Program-made: the position numbers and the translations under genes
The notes under the pieces: model-generated
Told to the model about the DNA's origin: nothing
The model's database searches: none
The model's input: the letters and a program-made list of their open reading frames with translations, nothing else
Assembly: GCA_027062165.1 (NCBI GenBank)
Contig: JAMOTU010000125.1
Location: forward strand, 1 to 6,968
Source: Candidatus Altimarinota bacterium
GTDB lineage: Bacteria; Patescibacteriota; Gracilibacteria; Absconditabacterales; Absconditicoccaceae
Direction: 5' to 3'
DNA: 6,968 nt
Part shown: piece after piece, positions 1 through 6,147 of the stretch
Layout of the letters: each line of letters begins with the position of its first letter
Position numbering within the stretch: the stretch's first letter is position 1

Positions 1-5
1 AAGGA
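1..5 (+). promoter_or_regulatory. Ribosome binding site of the methylase gene
   Basis: AAGGA lies six bases before ATG 12, a good Shine-Dalgarno match that supports this start. Confidence 0.7.
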
Positions 6-11
6 ATCACA

Positions 12-2222
12 ATGAATAAGTTATTAGAAAATTACTTTCAATTAAATGACAAAGGAGAATTAGAACCTATTATTGAAAATGGAAAACTATTTGCAATTCT
101 TAAAAATAAATGGCTTGAAGCAAAACCTGAAGAGATAGTAAGACAAAAGTTTATTGCAAAATTAATAAATGACTATGAATATTCTCCTGAACAAATGGCA
201 CAAGAAATGAAAGTTAGTAACTCTAAAAGAGGAACAGGAAAAGCACAAGCCGATATAGTTGTTTGGAAAACAAAAGAGGATAAAAATCAAAATAAAAGAG
301 CTTTTTTAGTAGTGGAATGTAAAGCACCGAATATTAAACTAAAACTTGAAGATTGTTATCAAGGAATGAATTATGCCTCTTGGATGCACGCAAAAATTTT
401 TGCTGTAACTAATGATAATGAATTACAAGTTTATAAAATTGATGAAAGTAAAGCTCCTGCTACAATTGATTCTTTTTTACCAATTAACGACATTCCAAAA
501 GCAAGTGAAATATTAGATGAAAATAAGTTAGATAAATTTTTACAAAATACCAAAGAATTTAAAGGTGATGAATTTGCAAAACTTCTTCATAAATGTCATA
601 ATATAATTAGAAATAATGATAAACTCTCTCCTGAAGCTGCATTTGATGAAATAAGCAAAGTTTTATTTATAAAAATAATGTATGAAAGAAATCCTAAACA
701 ACAGAGGATTTTCTCATTAAAACAATTTAGAGAGTTAAAAAAATCTTGGGAACAGGTAAGAGGAAAAAGCGATAAAGCTGAAAGTTATATGCAAAAACTT
801 TTTGAAGATGTAAAAGAAGAGTTTAAAAATGATGGCATTTTTGAAGAAAACGAAAAAATTAAACTTAAAGAAAGCACATTTGAAGCAATTGTTAGAGAAC
901 TTGAAATATATAATTTAACTAAAACCGGTGCTGATGTTAAAGGTATAGCATTTGAAAAATTTTTAAGTACTACTTTCAGAGGACAACTTGGACAATTCTT
1001 TACTCCAAGAACTATTGTTAATTTTATAGTTGATTTTATGGAACCAAAGGAAAATGAATTAATTTGCGACCCTTGTGTTGGAAGTGGTGGTTTTATAATT
1101 ACAGCGTTTGAGAAAATAAAAGAAGAGATTGAGAAGGAGTATAGAGATAAGAAATTAGAATTACAAAAGAAGATTTTTGGAGAAAATCAAGAATATATAG
1201 ATAATAAAGAAAAACAAAAAGAATATGAAAAAATAGTAAAAAAATTTAACGAAGAAGAAGAAAAAAGACTAAAACAATTATCTTGTTGTGCAATTTATGG
1301 GACAGATGCTAATCCAAGAATGGCAAGAGTTGCAAAAATTAATATGATAATGCATGGAGATGGTCATAGTGGAATACATCATCATGATGGACTTTTAAAT
1401 GTAAATGGAATTTTCAGAAATAGATTTGATTTAGTTTTAACAAATCCTCCTTTTGGAATTACATACAATGATTTACCAAAGGTACAAGAAGATGATAAAT
1501 TTCAAGATGAGAAACTAATTGAAGAATATAAAAAGAAATTCGGTGAAATTTATGAAGAAGAATTAAAGCAAGTTACTGAAAATATTGGAAAACCAATAAG
1601 AAGTCTTTTTGAAGTAGGTAAATATACTGGAAAAAGTGAAGTTTTATTTGTTGAAAGATGCTTAGATTTATTAAAACCGGGTGGAAGAATAGGAATAGTT
1701 TTACCCGAAGGTGTTTTAAATAGTAGCGACCTTGAAAAAGCAAGAGAGCTATTTGAAGGAAAAGCAAAAATAAAACTTATCGTTTCACTTCCTGATGAAG
1801 TATTTTTAAGTGCAGGGGCTACTGTGAAAACAAGCTTGGTATTTTTACAAAAATTTACAAATGAAGAGAAAGAAAAATTTAAAAATATAAAAAAAGTGTG
1901 TGAAGAGGAATTAAGAGAAGATTTAGGAATAAATAACTTGGAAAAAGAATTATTAGAAATAAAAGAAAATTTAAAAAATAGAAAATTAGAAAAAGAGCAA
2001 AAATCAAGACTAAAAAACAGAGAAAAAGAGATTAAAAAAGAACTAAAAAATTTATATAAAGAACTTGAAAAACAATTAATGCCTTGTGTAAGAGAAAAAT
2101 TTGATTATGAAATTTTAGTTGCAGACATAAAAAAAGCAGGTATTACCTCCACAGGAGATGAAACAGACAATGAGCTTATAGATTTAATTAAAGAGTTAAA
2201 ACCTTTAAAGGTTTGGAAATGA
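12..2222 (+). CDS. hsdM: Fused HsdR-N-like nuclease / HsdM N6-adenine DNA methyltransferase
   Basis: Methylates adenine in DNA using S-adenosylmethionine as the modification subunit of an R-M system; it probably also cuts DNA. N-terminal domain (about residues 1-170) resembles HsdR-N: PEEIVRQ at 39-45, then a PD-(D/E)XK core with D81, E102-C-K104, followed by Q117-x3-Y121, matching the QxxxY motif known in HsdR. The methyltransferase domain shows GQFFTPR at 327-333 (SAM-binding motif X region), motif I DPCVGSGGF at 353-361, GTDANP at 430-435 and catalytic motif IV NPPF at 478-481. Charged helical, probably coiled-coil segments lie at about 366-425 and 615-689. At 736 aa it is longer than a plain HsdM (about 500 aa), explained by the nuclease domain and these segments. 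The ATG at 12 has AAGGA six bases upstream. Its stop overlaps the hsdS start by 4 nt. Methylase identity is secure. Whether the nuclease domain acts alone or beside a separate HsdR outside the window is open. Confidence 0.93.
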   Translation: MNKLLENYFQLNDKGELEPIIENGKLFAILKNKWLEAKPEEIVRQKFIAKLINDYEYSPEQMAQEMKVSNSKRGTGKAQADIVVWKTKEDKNQNKRAFLVVECKAPNIKLKLEDCYQGMNYASWMHAKIFAVTNDNELQVYKIDESKAPATIDSFLPINDIPKASEILDENKLDKFLQNTKEFKGDEFAKLLHKCHNIIRNNDKLSPEAAFDEISKVLFIKIMYERNPKQQRIFSLKQFRELKKSWEQVRGKSDKAESYMQKLFEDVKEEFKNDGIFEENEKIKLKESTFEAIVRELEIYNLTKTGADVKGIAFEKFLSTTFRGQLGQFFTPRTIVNFIVDFMEPKENELICDPCVGSGGFIITAFEKIKEEIEKEYRDKKLELQKKIFGENQEYIDNKEKQKEYEKIVKKFNEEEEKRLKQLSCCAIYGTDANPRMARVAKINMIMHGDGHSGIHHHDGLLNVNGIFRNRFDLVLTNPPFGITYNDLPKVQEDDKFQDEKLIEEYKKKFGEIYEEELKQVTENIGKPIRSLFEVGKYTGKSEVLFVERCLDLLKPGGRIGIVLPEGVLNSSDLEKARELFEGKAKIKLIVSLPDEVFLSAGATVKTSLVFLQKFTNEEKEKFKNIKKVCEEELREDLGINNLEKELLEIKENLKNRKLEKEQKSRLKNREKEIKKELKNLYKELEKQLMPCVREKFDYEILVADIKKAGITSTGDETDNELIDLIKELKPLKVWK
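2199..2214 (+). promoter_or_regulatory. 16-bp perfect palindrome enclosing the hsdS ribosome binding site
   Basis: AAACCTTTAAAGGTTT reads identically on both strands. Its right half contains AAAGG (2207-2211), the best Shine-Dalgarno for hsdS, seven bases before ATG 2219. In RNA, AAACC could pair with GGTTT around a six-base loop and partly hide that site; ribosomes finishing hsdM would open it, giving coupled expression. It could equally be a dimeric regulator's operator or chance in AT-rich coding sequence, since it also encodes the KPLKV end of the methylase. Confidence 0.5.
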
Positions 2223-3508
2223 TTTTACAAACAATAAAATATAAAGATTTAGAAAATTGGAGTGTAAAGAGTTTAATTAGAAAAGGAATAAAATATAATC
2301 CAAATTATCCATTAGTAAAATTGGGAGATATTTTAATAAGAAATAAAACTCAAATAGAAATCCAAGATGATATAGAATATAAAAGAGTAACCATTAAACT
2401 ATATAATGGAGGAATTTATTTAAGAGACAAAAAACTTGGAAAAGATATTGGAACTAAAAAACAATTTTTAATAAAAAAAGGTCAATTTTTACTTTCAAAA
2501 ATAGATGCAAGAAACGGGGCTTTTGGAATTGTTCCTGATGAACTTGATGGAGCTATTATAACAGGGAATTTTTGGACTTATGATGTAGATTATTCAAAAG
2601 TTAATCCATTATATTTAACTTTAATAACTACAACAAAACAATTTGTTGAGTTATGTAATAATGCAAGTAGTGGAACAACAAGAAGACATTATTTGCAAGA
2701 AGATATATTTTTAAACACAAAAATTCCTCTCCCAGATGTCAATATTCAAAAACAATTAATTGAAAAGTATCAAAAAATTAAAAAAAGATTAGATGAACTA
2801 AAAAAAGAATATCCAAAATTATTAGAGCAATTTGAAAAAGAAATTTTTATTGTAGAAAAACAAGAGAGAAAATCATTGCTAAAAAAAATAAGATATAAAG
2901 ATTTGGAAAGTTGGAGTGTAACTATTTTAATAGATGATGATATTTCTTCAAAATATCCATTAAAACCATTTAAAGAAGTATTATCAAAAGCAAATGTAGA
3001 AAAAATAAACATTGAAGATAATAAAAAATACAAAATATTAGGTGTAAGAAGTTATGGTAAGGGAGTTTATATTAATAGAGAAGTATTTGGAAAAGACTTG
3101 AAAATGAAAAAATATCAAGTTGCAAAGAGAAATCATTTGTATTGGTGTAAAGTAGATACAAAAAATGGTGCTTTTGGAATTATTACAGAAGAATTTGAAA
3201 ATTCTATAGCTTCTTCAAATATGACTTTTGCAAAGATTAATTATAGTAAAATAGATTTGTATTATTTACAATTATTATTTCAATTAAAAAAATTTAATCA
3301 ATATATGGATAGTAAAGTTACAGGAACTACTAATAGAAAATATATCAAATTTGATGAATTGCTTCATAATATAAAAGTTCCTTTACCAGACATTAATACC
3401 CAAAAACAATTGATAGTACTGCTTAAAAACAATTTAGAAGAACAAAAAAGATTAGAAAAAGAACTTGAAGTGGCCTTAAAAGAATTTGAAAATGAAATTT
3501 TTAGCTGA
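2219..3508 (+). CDS. hsdS: Type I-like R-M specificity subunit HsdS, two target recognition domains
   Basis: Recognises the DNA target and docks the methyltransferase (and nuclease) subunits. The 429-aa protein has two equivalent halves: YKDLENWSV near residue 8 and YKDLESWSV near 226, each followed by a target recognition domain (about 28-165 and 240-385) containing NGAFGI, then a conserved helix-leading motif (KIPLPDVNIQKQL at 168-180; KVPLPDINTQKQL at 386-398) and a charged helix ending FEKEIF or FENEIF. Two TRDs separated by long helices are the classical HsdS plan and predict a bipartite recognition sequence. A TTG at 2213 would also open the frame, but ATG 2219 is preferred: it forms the ATGA overlap with the methylase stop and has AAAGG (2207-2211) seven bases upstream. 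The two TRDs differ in sequence, so the two half-sites probably differ. It overlaps the next gene by 17 nt. The target sequence cannot be predicted from what I can see. Confidence 0.93.
   Translation: MILQTIKYKDLENWSVKSLIRKGIKYNPNYPLVKLGDILIRNKTQIEIQDDIEYKRVTIKLYNGGIYLRDKKLGKDIGTKKQFLIKKGQFLLSKIDARNGAFGIVPDELDGAIITGNFWTYDVDYSKVNPLYLTLITTTKQFVELCNNASSGTTRRHYLQEDIFLNTKIPLPDVNIQKQLIEKYQKIKKRLDELKKEYPKLLEQFEKEIFIVEKQERKSLLKKIRYKDLESWSVTILIDDDISSKYPLKPFKEVLSKANVEKINIEDNKKYKILGVRSYGKGVYINREVFGKDLKMKKYQVAKRNHLYWCKVDTKNGAFGIITEEFENSIASSNMTFAKINYSKIDLYYLQLLFQLKKFNQYMDSKVTGTTNRKYIKFDELLHNIKVPLPDINTQKQLIVLLKNNLEEQKRLEKELEVALKEFENEIFS
2237..2267 (+). repeat. hsdS internal direct repeat A, copy 1
   Basis: A 31-bp stretch coding KYKDLENWSV at the start of the first HsdS half. 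It matches 2891-2921 with three A/G differences. The spacing is 654 bp (218 codons). Such repeats in hsdS are recombination points by which halves can be duplicated or exchanged. Confidence 0.85.
2720..2761 (+). repeat. hsdS internal direct repeat B, copy 1
   Basis: Codes KIPLPDVNIQKQLI at the end of the first TRD, leading into the central helix. It is colinear with 3374-3415 at the same 654-bp spacing as repeat A. Protein similarity is high; DNA similarity is moderate with mainly synonymous differences. Confidence 0.75.
2891..2921 (+). repeat. hsdS internal direct repeat A, copy 2
   Basis: Second copy of the 31-bp repeat, coding RYKDLESWSV at the start of the second HsdS half; 28 of 31 bases match 2237-2267. 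Confidence 0.85.
3374..3415 (+). repeat. hsdS internal direct repeat B, copy 2
   Basis: Codes KVPLPDINTQKQLI after the second TRD, matching 2720-2761. Both halves then end in FE(K/N)EIF, again 654 bp apart (2831 and 3485). Confidence 0.75.
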
Positions 3509-4502
3509 ATATATAAAAAAATTACTAAAAACTTGGATTTTTTATTTGGGAATAATTCCAACTTTTTATGATTTTGCAAATACTTATATAAAATTGGATT
3601 TTGAATTTTCCAATAAATTTTTACTTATTTGGGCAAATTTTTGGATAATTTATACCTCATATGAAATTTGGAAAAAAGAAAAAGAAGAAAAAAATAAACT
3701 TTTAGAAGAATTAGAAAAGTTAAAATACTTAATGCCTAAATATGAAGTTAAATTGATTCTAAAAAAATATGAATTTGAAGAAATTAAAGAATTTGAAAAT
3801 AAAAAATCAAAATTATTGATAAAAGCAAAAAAACAATTAGAGCTATTAGAAAATGTAGAAAAATTAGATGAATTAAAAGGTTATGAAATTGAAGAAATAT
3901 TTGATTTTTTGCCAATTGAAAATCAAAATGATTTAGAAAAATATAAACAAGATTTAAAAGATTTTATAACTAAAGTTCAAAATTTACAAATTGATGAGAG
4001 CATTAAAAATACCAAGTTTTATACAGCTACTTTGCAGATAAGTAATATTGGAAATAAATCTGATGAAGATATTTATTGCGAAATTGAATTAGGAGAGGAA
4101 AATTTTGCTTTTGAAGATATTGAAAAATTTGAAGAAATTTTAGATGAAATTAAGACTAAAAAAATTCCTCATTTACCAGAGTTTCCAATACCTATAAGAA
4201 AAATAGAAAACAATTTACCTAAAATTAGCAATTTTGATATTTTAGGTAGAGCAATAAAATCTAATATTATAATTAAACCACAACATATCTCAAAATTAAA
4301 TTTTCATAATTTACATCCTCCTTATTTTTTTGTTGAAGAACATAGTTTAAAGGTAACAAAGCTAAATTTAAATGTAGAATTAGTCCATGAAAAAGATTTT
4401 TATCTAATTTTAAAAGATGAAAAAAACATATCTTACTTTATTACTTCTAAAAATTTAAAGGAACCACAAAAAGGCAAAGTAAAGGTAGAATATGAAACTT
4501 AA
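3492..4502 (+). CDS. Unrecognised membrane protein: two N-terminal TM helices, helical stalk, beta-rich C-terminal half
   Basis: I do not recognise a family for this 336-aa protein. Two hydrophobic stretches rich in aromatic residues, about 15-33 (WIFYLGIIPTF...) and 43-60 (FLLIWANFWIIYTSYEIW), suggest a membrane hairpin with the rest of the protein on one side, probably cytoplasmic because a Lys/Glu-rich stretch follows at once. Residues 61-165 are strongly charged and helical, likely partly coiled coil. From about 173 the pattern changes to alternating strands (FYTATLQISNIGNKSDEDIY), resembling Ig-like or CARDB-like folds where 'N-x-G' turns lie between strands; this fold call is inference from pattern only. 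No catalytic motif is visible. ATG 3492 is chosen over TTG 3486 and has no strong ribosome binding site, so translation may depend on coupling from hsdS, which it overlaps by 17 nt. It overlaps the ATPase gene by 11 nt, implying a paired function with it: sensor, anchor or membrane effector. Its G+C is the lowest sampled (8 of 60 in 3781-3840). Confidence 0.8.
   Translation: MKFLAEYIKKLLKTWIFYLGIIPTFYDFANTYIKLDFEFSNKFLLIWANFWIIYTSYEIWKKEKEEKNKLLEELEKLKYLMPKYEVKLILKKYEFEEIKEFENKKSKLLIKAKKQLELLENVEKLDELKGYEIEEIFDFLPIENQNDLEKYKQDLKDFITKVQNLQIDESIKNTKFYTATLQISNIGNKSDEDIYCEIELGEENFAFEDIEKFEEILDEIKTKKIPHLPEFPIPIRKIENNLPKISNFDILGRAIKSNIIIKPQHISKLNFHNLHPPYFFVEEHSLKVTKLNLNVELVHEKDFYLILKDEKNISYFITSKNLKEPQKGKVKVEYET
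4481..4485 (+). promoter_or_regulatory. Ribosome binding site of the OLD-like ATPase gene
   Basis: AAAGG lies six bases before ATG 4492, inside the end of the membrane protein gene. It is a clear match, so the ATPase can be initiated on its own, unlike the membrane protein gene which has no obvious site. Confidence 0.6.
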
Positions 4503-6147
4503 ATATATAAAAATAAAAGAATATAAGAATTTAGATTTTGAAATGAGATTTCCAGATGATGGCATAGCAGTTTTAATTGGAAATAATGGAAGTGGAAAAA
4601 GTAATGTTTTAGAAGCTATTAGTTTGGTTTTTGGGTATTATTATGATAATAGTTTAATTGATAAACCTAATTTTGACTATGTAATTAGATACGAAAAAGA
4701 TGGGCAAAATATTACTTTAACTCAAAACACAGAACAAATTGATATCTCAAAATTACCCGAAAAAATTATTTGTTATTATAGTGGTGAAGAAGCAAGATTA
4801 TGGAATGATATTTATAAAAAATTTTATGAAAAAGAAAATCAAAAATATATAGATAAAAAAAATACTGCTAGTCCTAAAATACCAGAATTATTATTTGTAA
4901 ATAAATATTATTGGAAAATTGCTTTTATTTTATTAAGCTTAAATAATCGATTATTTGATTATGATATATCTAATTCAAAATATCTAATACAAAAGAATAA
5001 AAAGAATATTAAAATATGGAAACAGAATATTAAAGAAAAAGAAATAGATAAAAAGAACTTAATTTTAGAATTTGTAGATAATTTGCCAGAAAATAATAGT
5101 ATATCAAAATTGTCTGAAATAGAGAATAATTTAGATGAATTGTTTTTAAAGTTTTATTTTTCTTATATGCCAAAAAATGATAAATTAATTGAAGATATTA
5201 AAATTGATAATATTAAAAAGGATAACATTAGTTTAAATTTTCAAGATTTTAGTGAGGGTGAAAAGAAATTAATTTTATATAAATTTATTATCGAATTTTT
5301 AGCTACTCAAGACATACTTTTATTATTTGATGAAATTGATAATAATATTCATCCTGCAAATAAAAAACAATTTTTGAATATGTTGAATGAAAACTTTAAC
5401 GATGAGATGGAAAAAAGTGTAATTTTTTCTACTCATTCGCCAACTCTTACTACATTATTCAAAGAAAAAAATCTATTTATGATTGATAGAGGTAGTATAA
5501 TTAGTGAGAATCAAAAAGAAATTATTAAAAAGCTTACAGAAAGCAAATGGAGTTATTTTGAAATTAATGAAATTCTTACCACTAATGAAGATATTGTATT
5601 AGTAGAAGGTAAAGCAGATAGATTATATTTAGAAGAAACATTAAAAATTTTTAAAAATTATGGAGAGTTTAAAAATTTAAACTTAAAATTTATTCCTACT
5701 GGTGGGGCTGATAATAATATGGAATTTTTTATAGAAAATTTGACATTAAAAGAAGGACAAAAATTATTTGTTTTACTTGATAATGATAAAGCAGGTAAAA
5801 AATCATATGATAAGCTTGTAAACAAATTTAATGATAAGAACAATGTTAAAATAATGAATTTACCAAAGCCAACTATTGACTTTAGGGAAGATAAGTGGGA
5901 AATAGAAGACTTTTTTGATAAAAGAATAATTAGAAAAATTGCTCAACAAGCATATAAAGAACAAATTCAAAATAATTTAAATTCTTTTCCAAAACTTGGA
6001 GAAAATTCAATTTCTAAAAAAAGTATAAAAAGAAAACTTCAAGATGAATTTAATAAATTTATTAAAGGTGAAAATAGCTTAATCCGACTAATTTATATCT
6101 CTAAATTTAAACATATTTTTAGAAAGTTAGAAAATGAAATCACATAA
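4492..6147 (+). CDS. OLD-like ATPase with C-terminal TOPRIM nuclease domain
   Basis: Combines an ABC/SMC-type ATPase (as in the AAA_15/AAA_21 families) with a TOPRIM domain, the architecture of OLD-family nucleases including GajA. ATPase motifs: Walker A GNNGSGKS at 30-37, signature-like SEGE at 254-257, Walker B ILLLFDE ending at D280-E281, and H-loop STH at 313-315. A region of about 100-245 between them is charged and helical. TOPRIM (about 365-480): VEGKAD with acidic E372, TGG near 403-405, LLDNDKAG with D430 and D432, and an acidic WEIEDFF at 469-475. All expected acidic residues are present, so metal-dependent nicking or cutting is plausible. At 551 aa it is near the usual OLD/GajA size. 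ATG 4492 has AAAGG six bases upstream at 4481-4485, and it overlaps its neighbours by 11 and 14 nt. No UvrD-like GajB follows and the TOPRIM does not look like a DUF4435 AriB, so I do not call Gabija or PARIS. R-M-linked ATPases of this general kind (rlo genes) occur in Campylobacter hsd loci. The exact role is unknown; anti-phage function is inferred. Confidence 0.9.
   Translation: MKLKYIKIKEYKNLDFEMRFPDDGIAVLIGNNGSGKSNVLEAISLVFGYYYDNSLIDKPNFDYVIRYEKDGQNITLTQNTEQIDISKLPEKIICYYSGEEARLWNDIYKKFYEKENQKYIDKKNTASPKIPELLFVNKYYWKIAFILLSLNNRLFDYDISNSKYLIQKNKKNIKIWKQNIKEKEIDKKNLILEFVDNLPENNSISKLSEIENNLDELFLKFYFSYMPKNDKLIEDIKIDNIKKDNISLNFQDFSEGEKKLILYKFIIEFLATQDILLLFDEIDNNIHPANKKQFLNMLNENFNDEMEKSVIFSTHSPTLTTLFKEKNLFMIDRGSIISENQKEIIKKLTESKWSYFEINEILTTNEDIVLVEGKADRLYLEETLKIFKNYGEFKNLNLKFIPTGGADNNMEFFIENLTLKEGQKLFVLLDNDKAGKKSYDKLVNKFNDKNNVKIMNLPKPTIDFREDKWEIEDFFDKRIIRKIAQQAYKEQIQNNLNSFPKLGENSISKKSIKRKLQDEFNKFIKGENSLIRLIYISKFKHIFRKLENEIT

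Noticed and set aside
1573..1767. Minus-strand open frame inside the methylase gene
   Set aside because: It is opposite strongly supported methylase coding sequence; its Leu/Phe-rich translation is the usual shadow of Lys/Glu-rich coding.
2213..2218. TTG start for hsdS adding two residues
   Set aside because: It would lie one base after the AAAGG site and loses the ATGA overlap; ATG 2219 is better placed.
2770..3579. Minus-strand open frames opposite hsdS (2770-3033 and 3364-3579)
   Set aside because: They are low-complexity Ser/Phe/Leu shadows with no motif, and they conflict with conserved HsdS coding.
5658..5843. Minus-strand open frame opposite the TOPRIM domain
   Set aside because: It lies opposite the conserved TOPRIM motifs and has no independent support.
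4492..6147. Gabija GajA
   Set aside because: The ATPase-TOPRIM order fits, but the next gene is cas3 with an HD domain, not a UvrD-like GajB, and a membrane protein precedes it.
3492..6147. PARIS (AriA/AriB)
   Set aside because: The ATPase and TOPRIM parts are in one short chain with an OLD-like DxD-AG motif rather than DUF4435 features, and the neighbour is a membrane protein.
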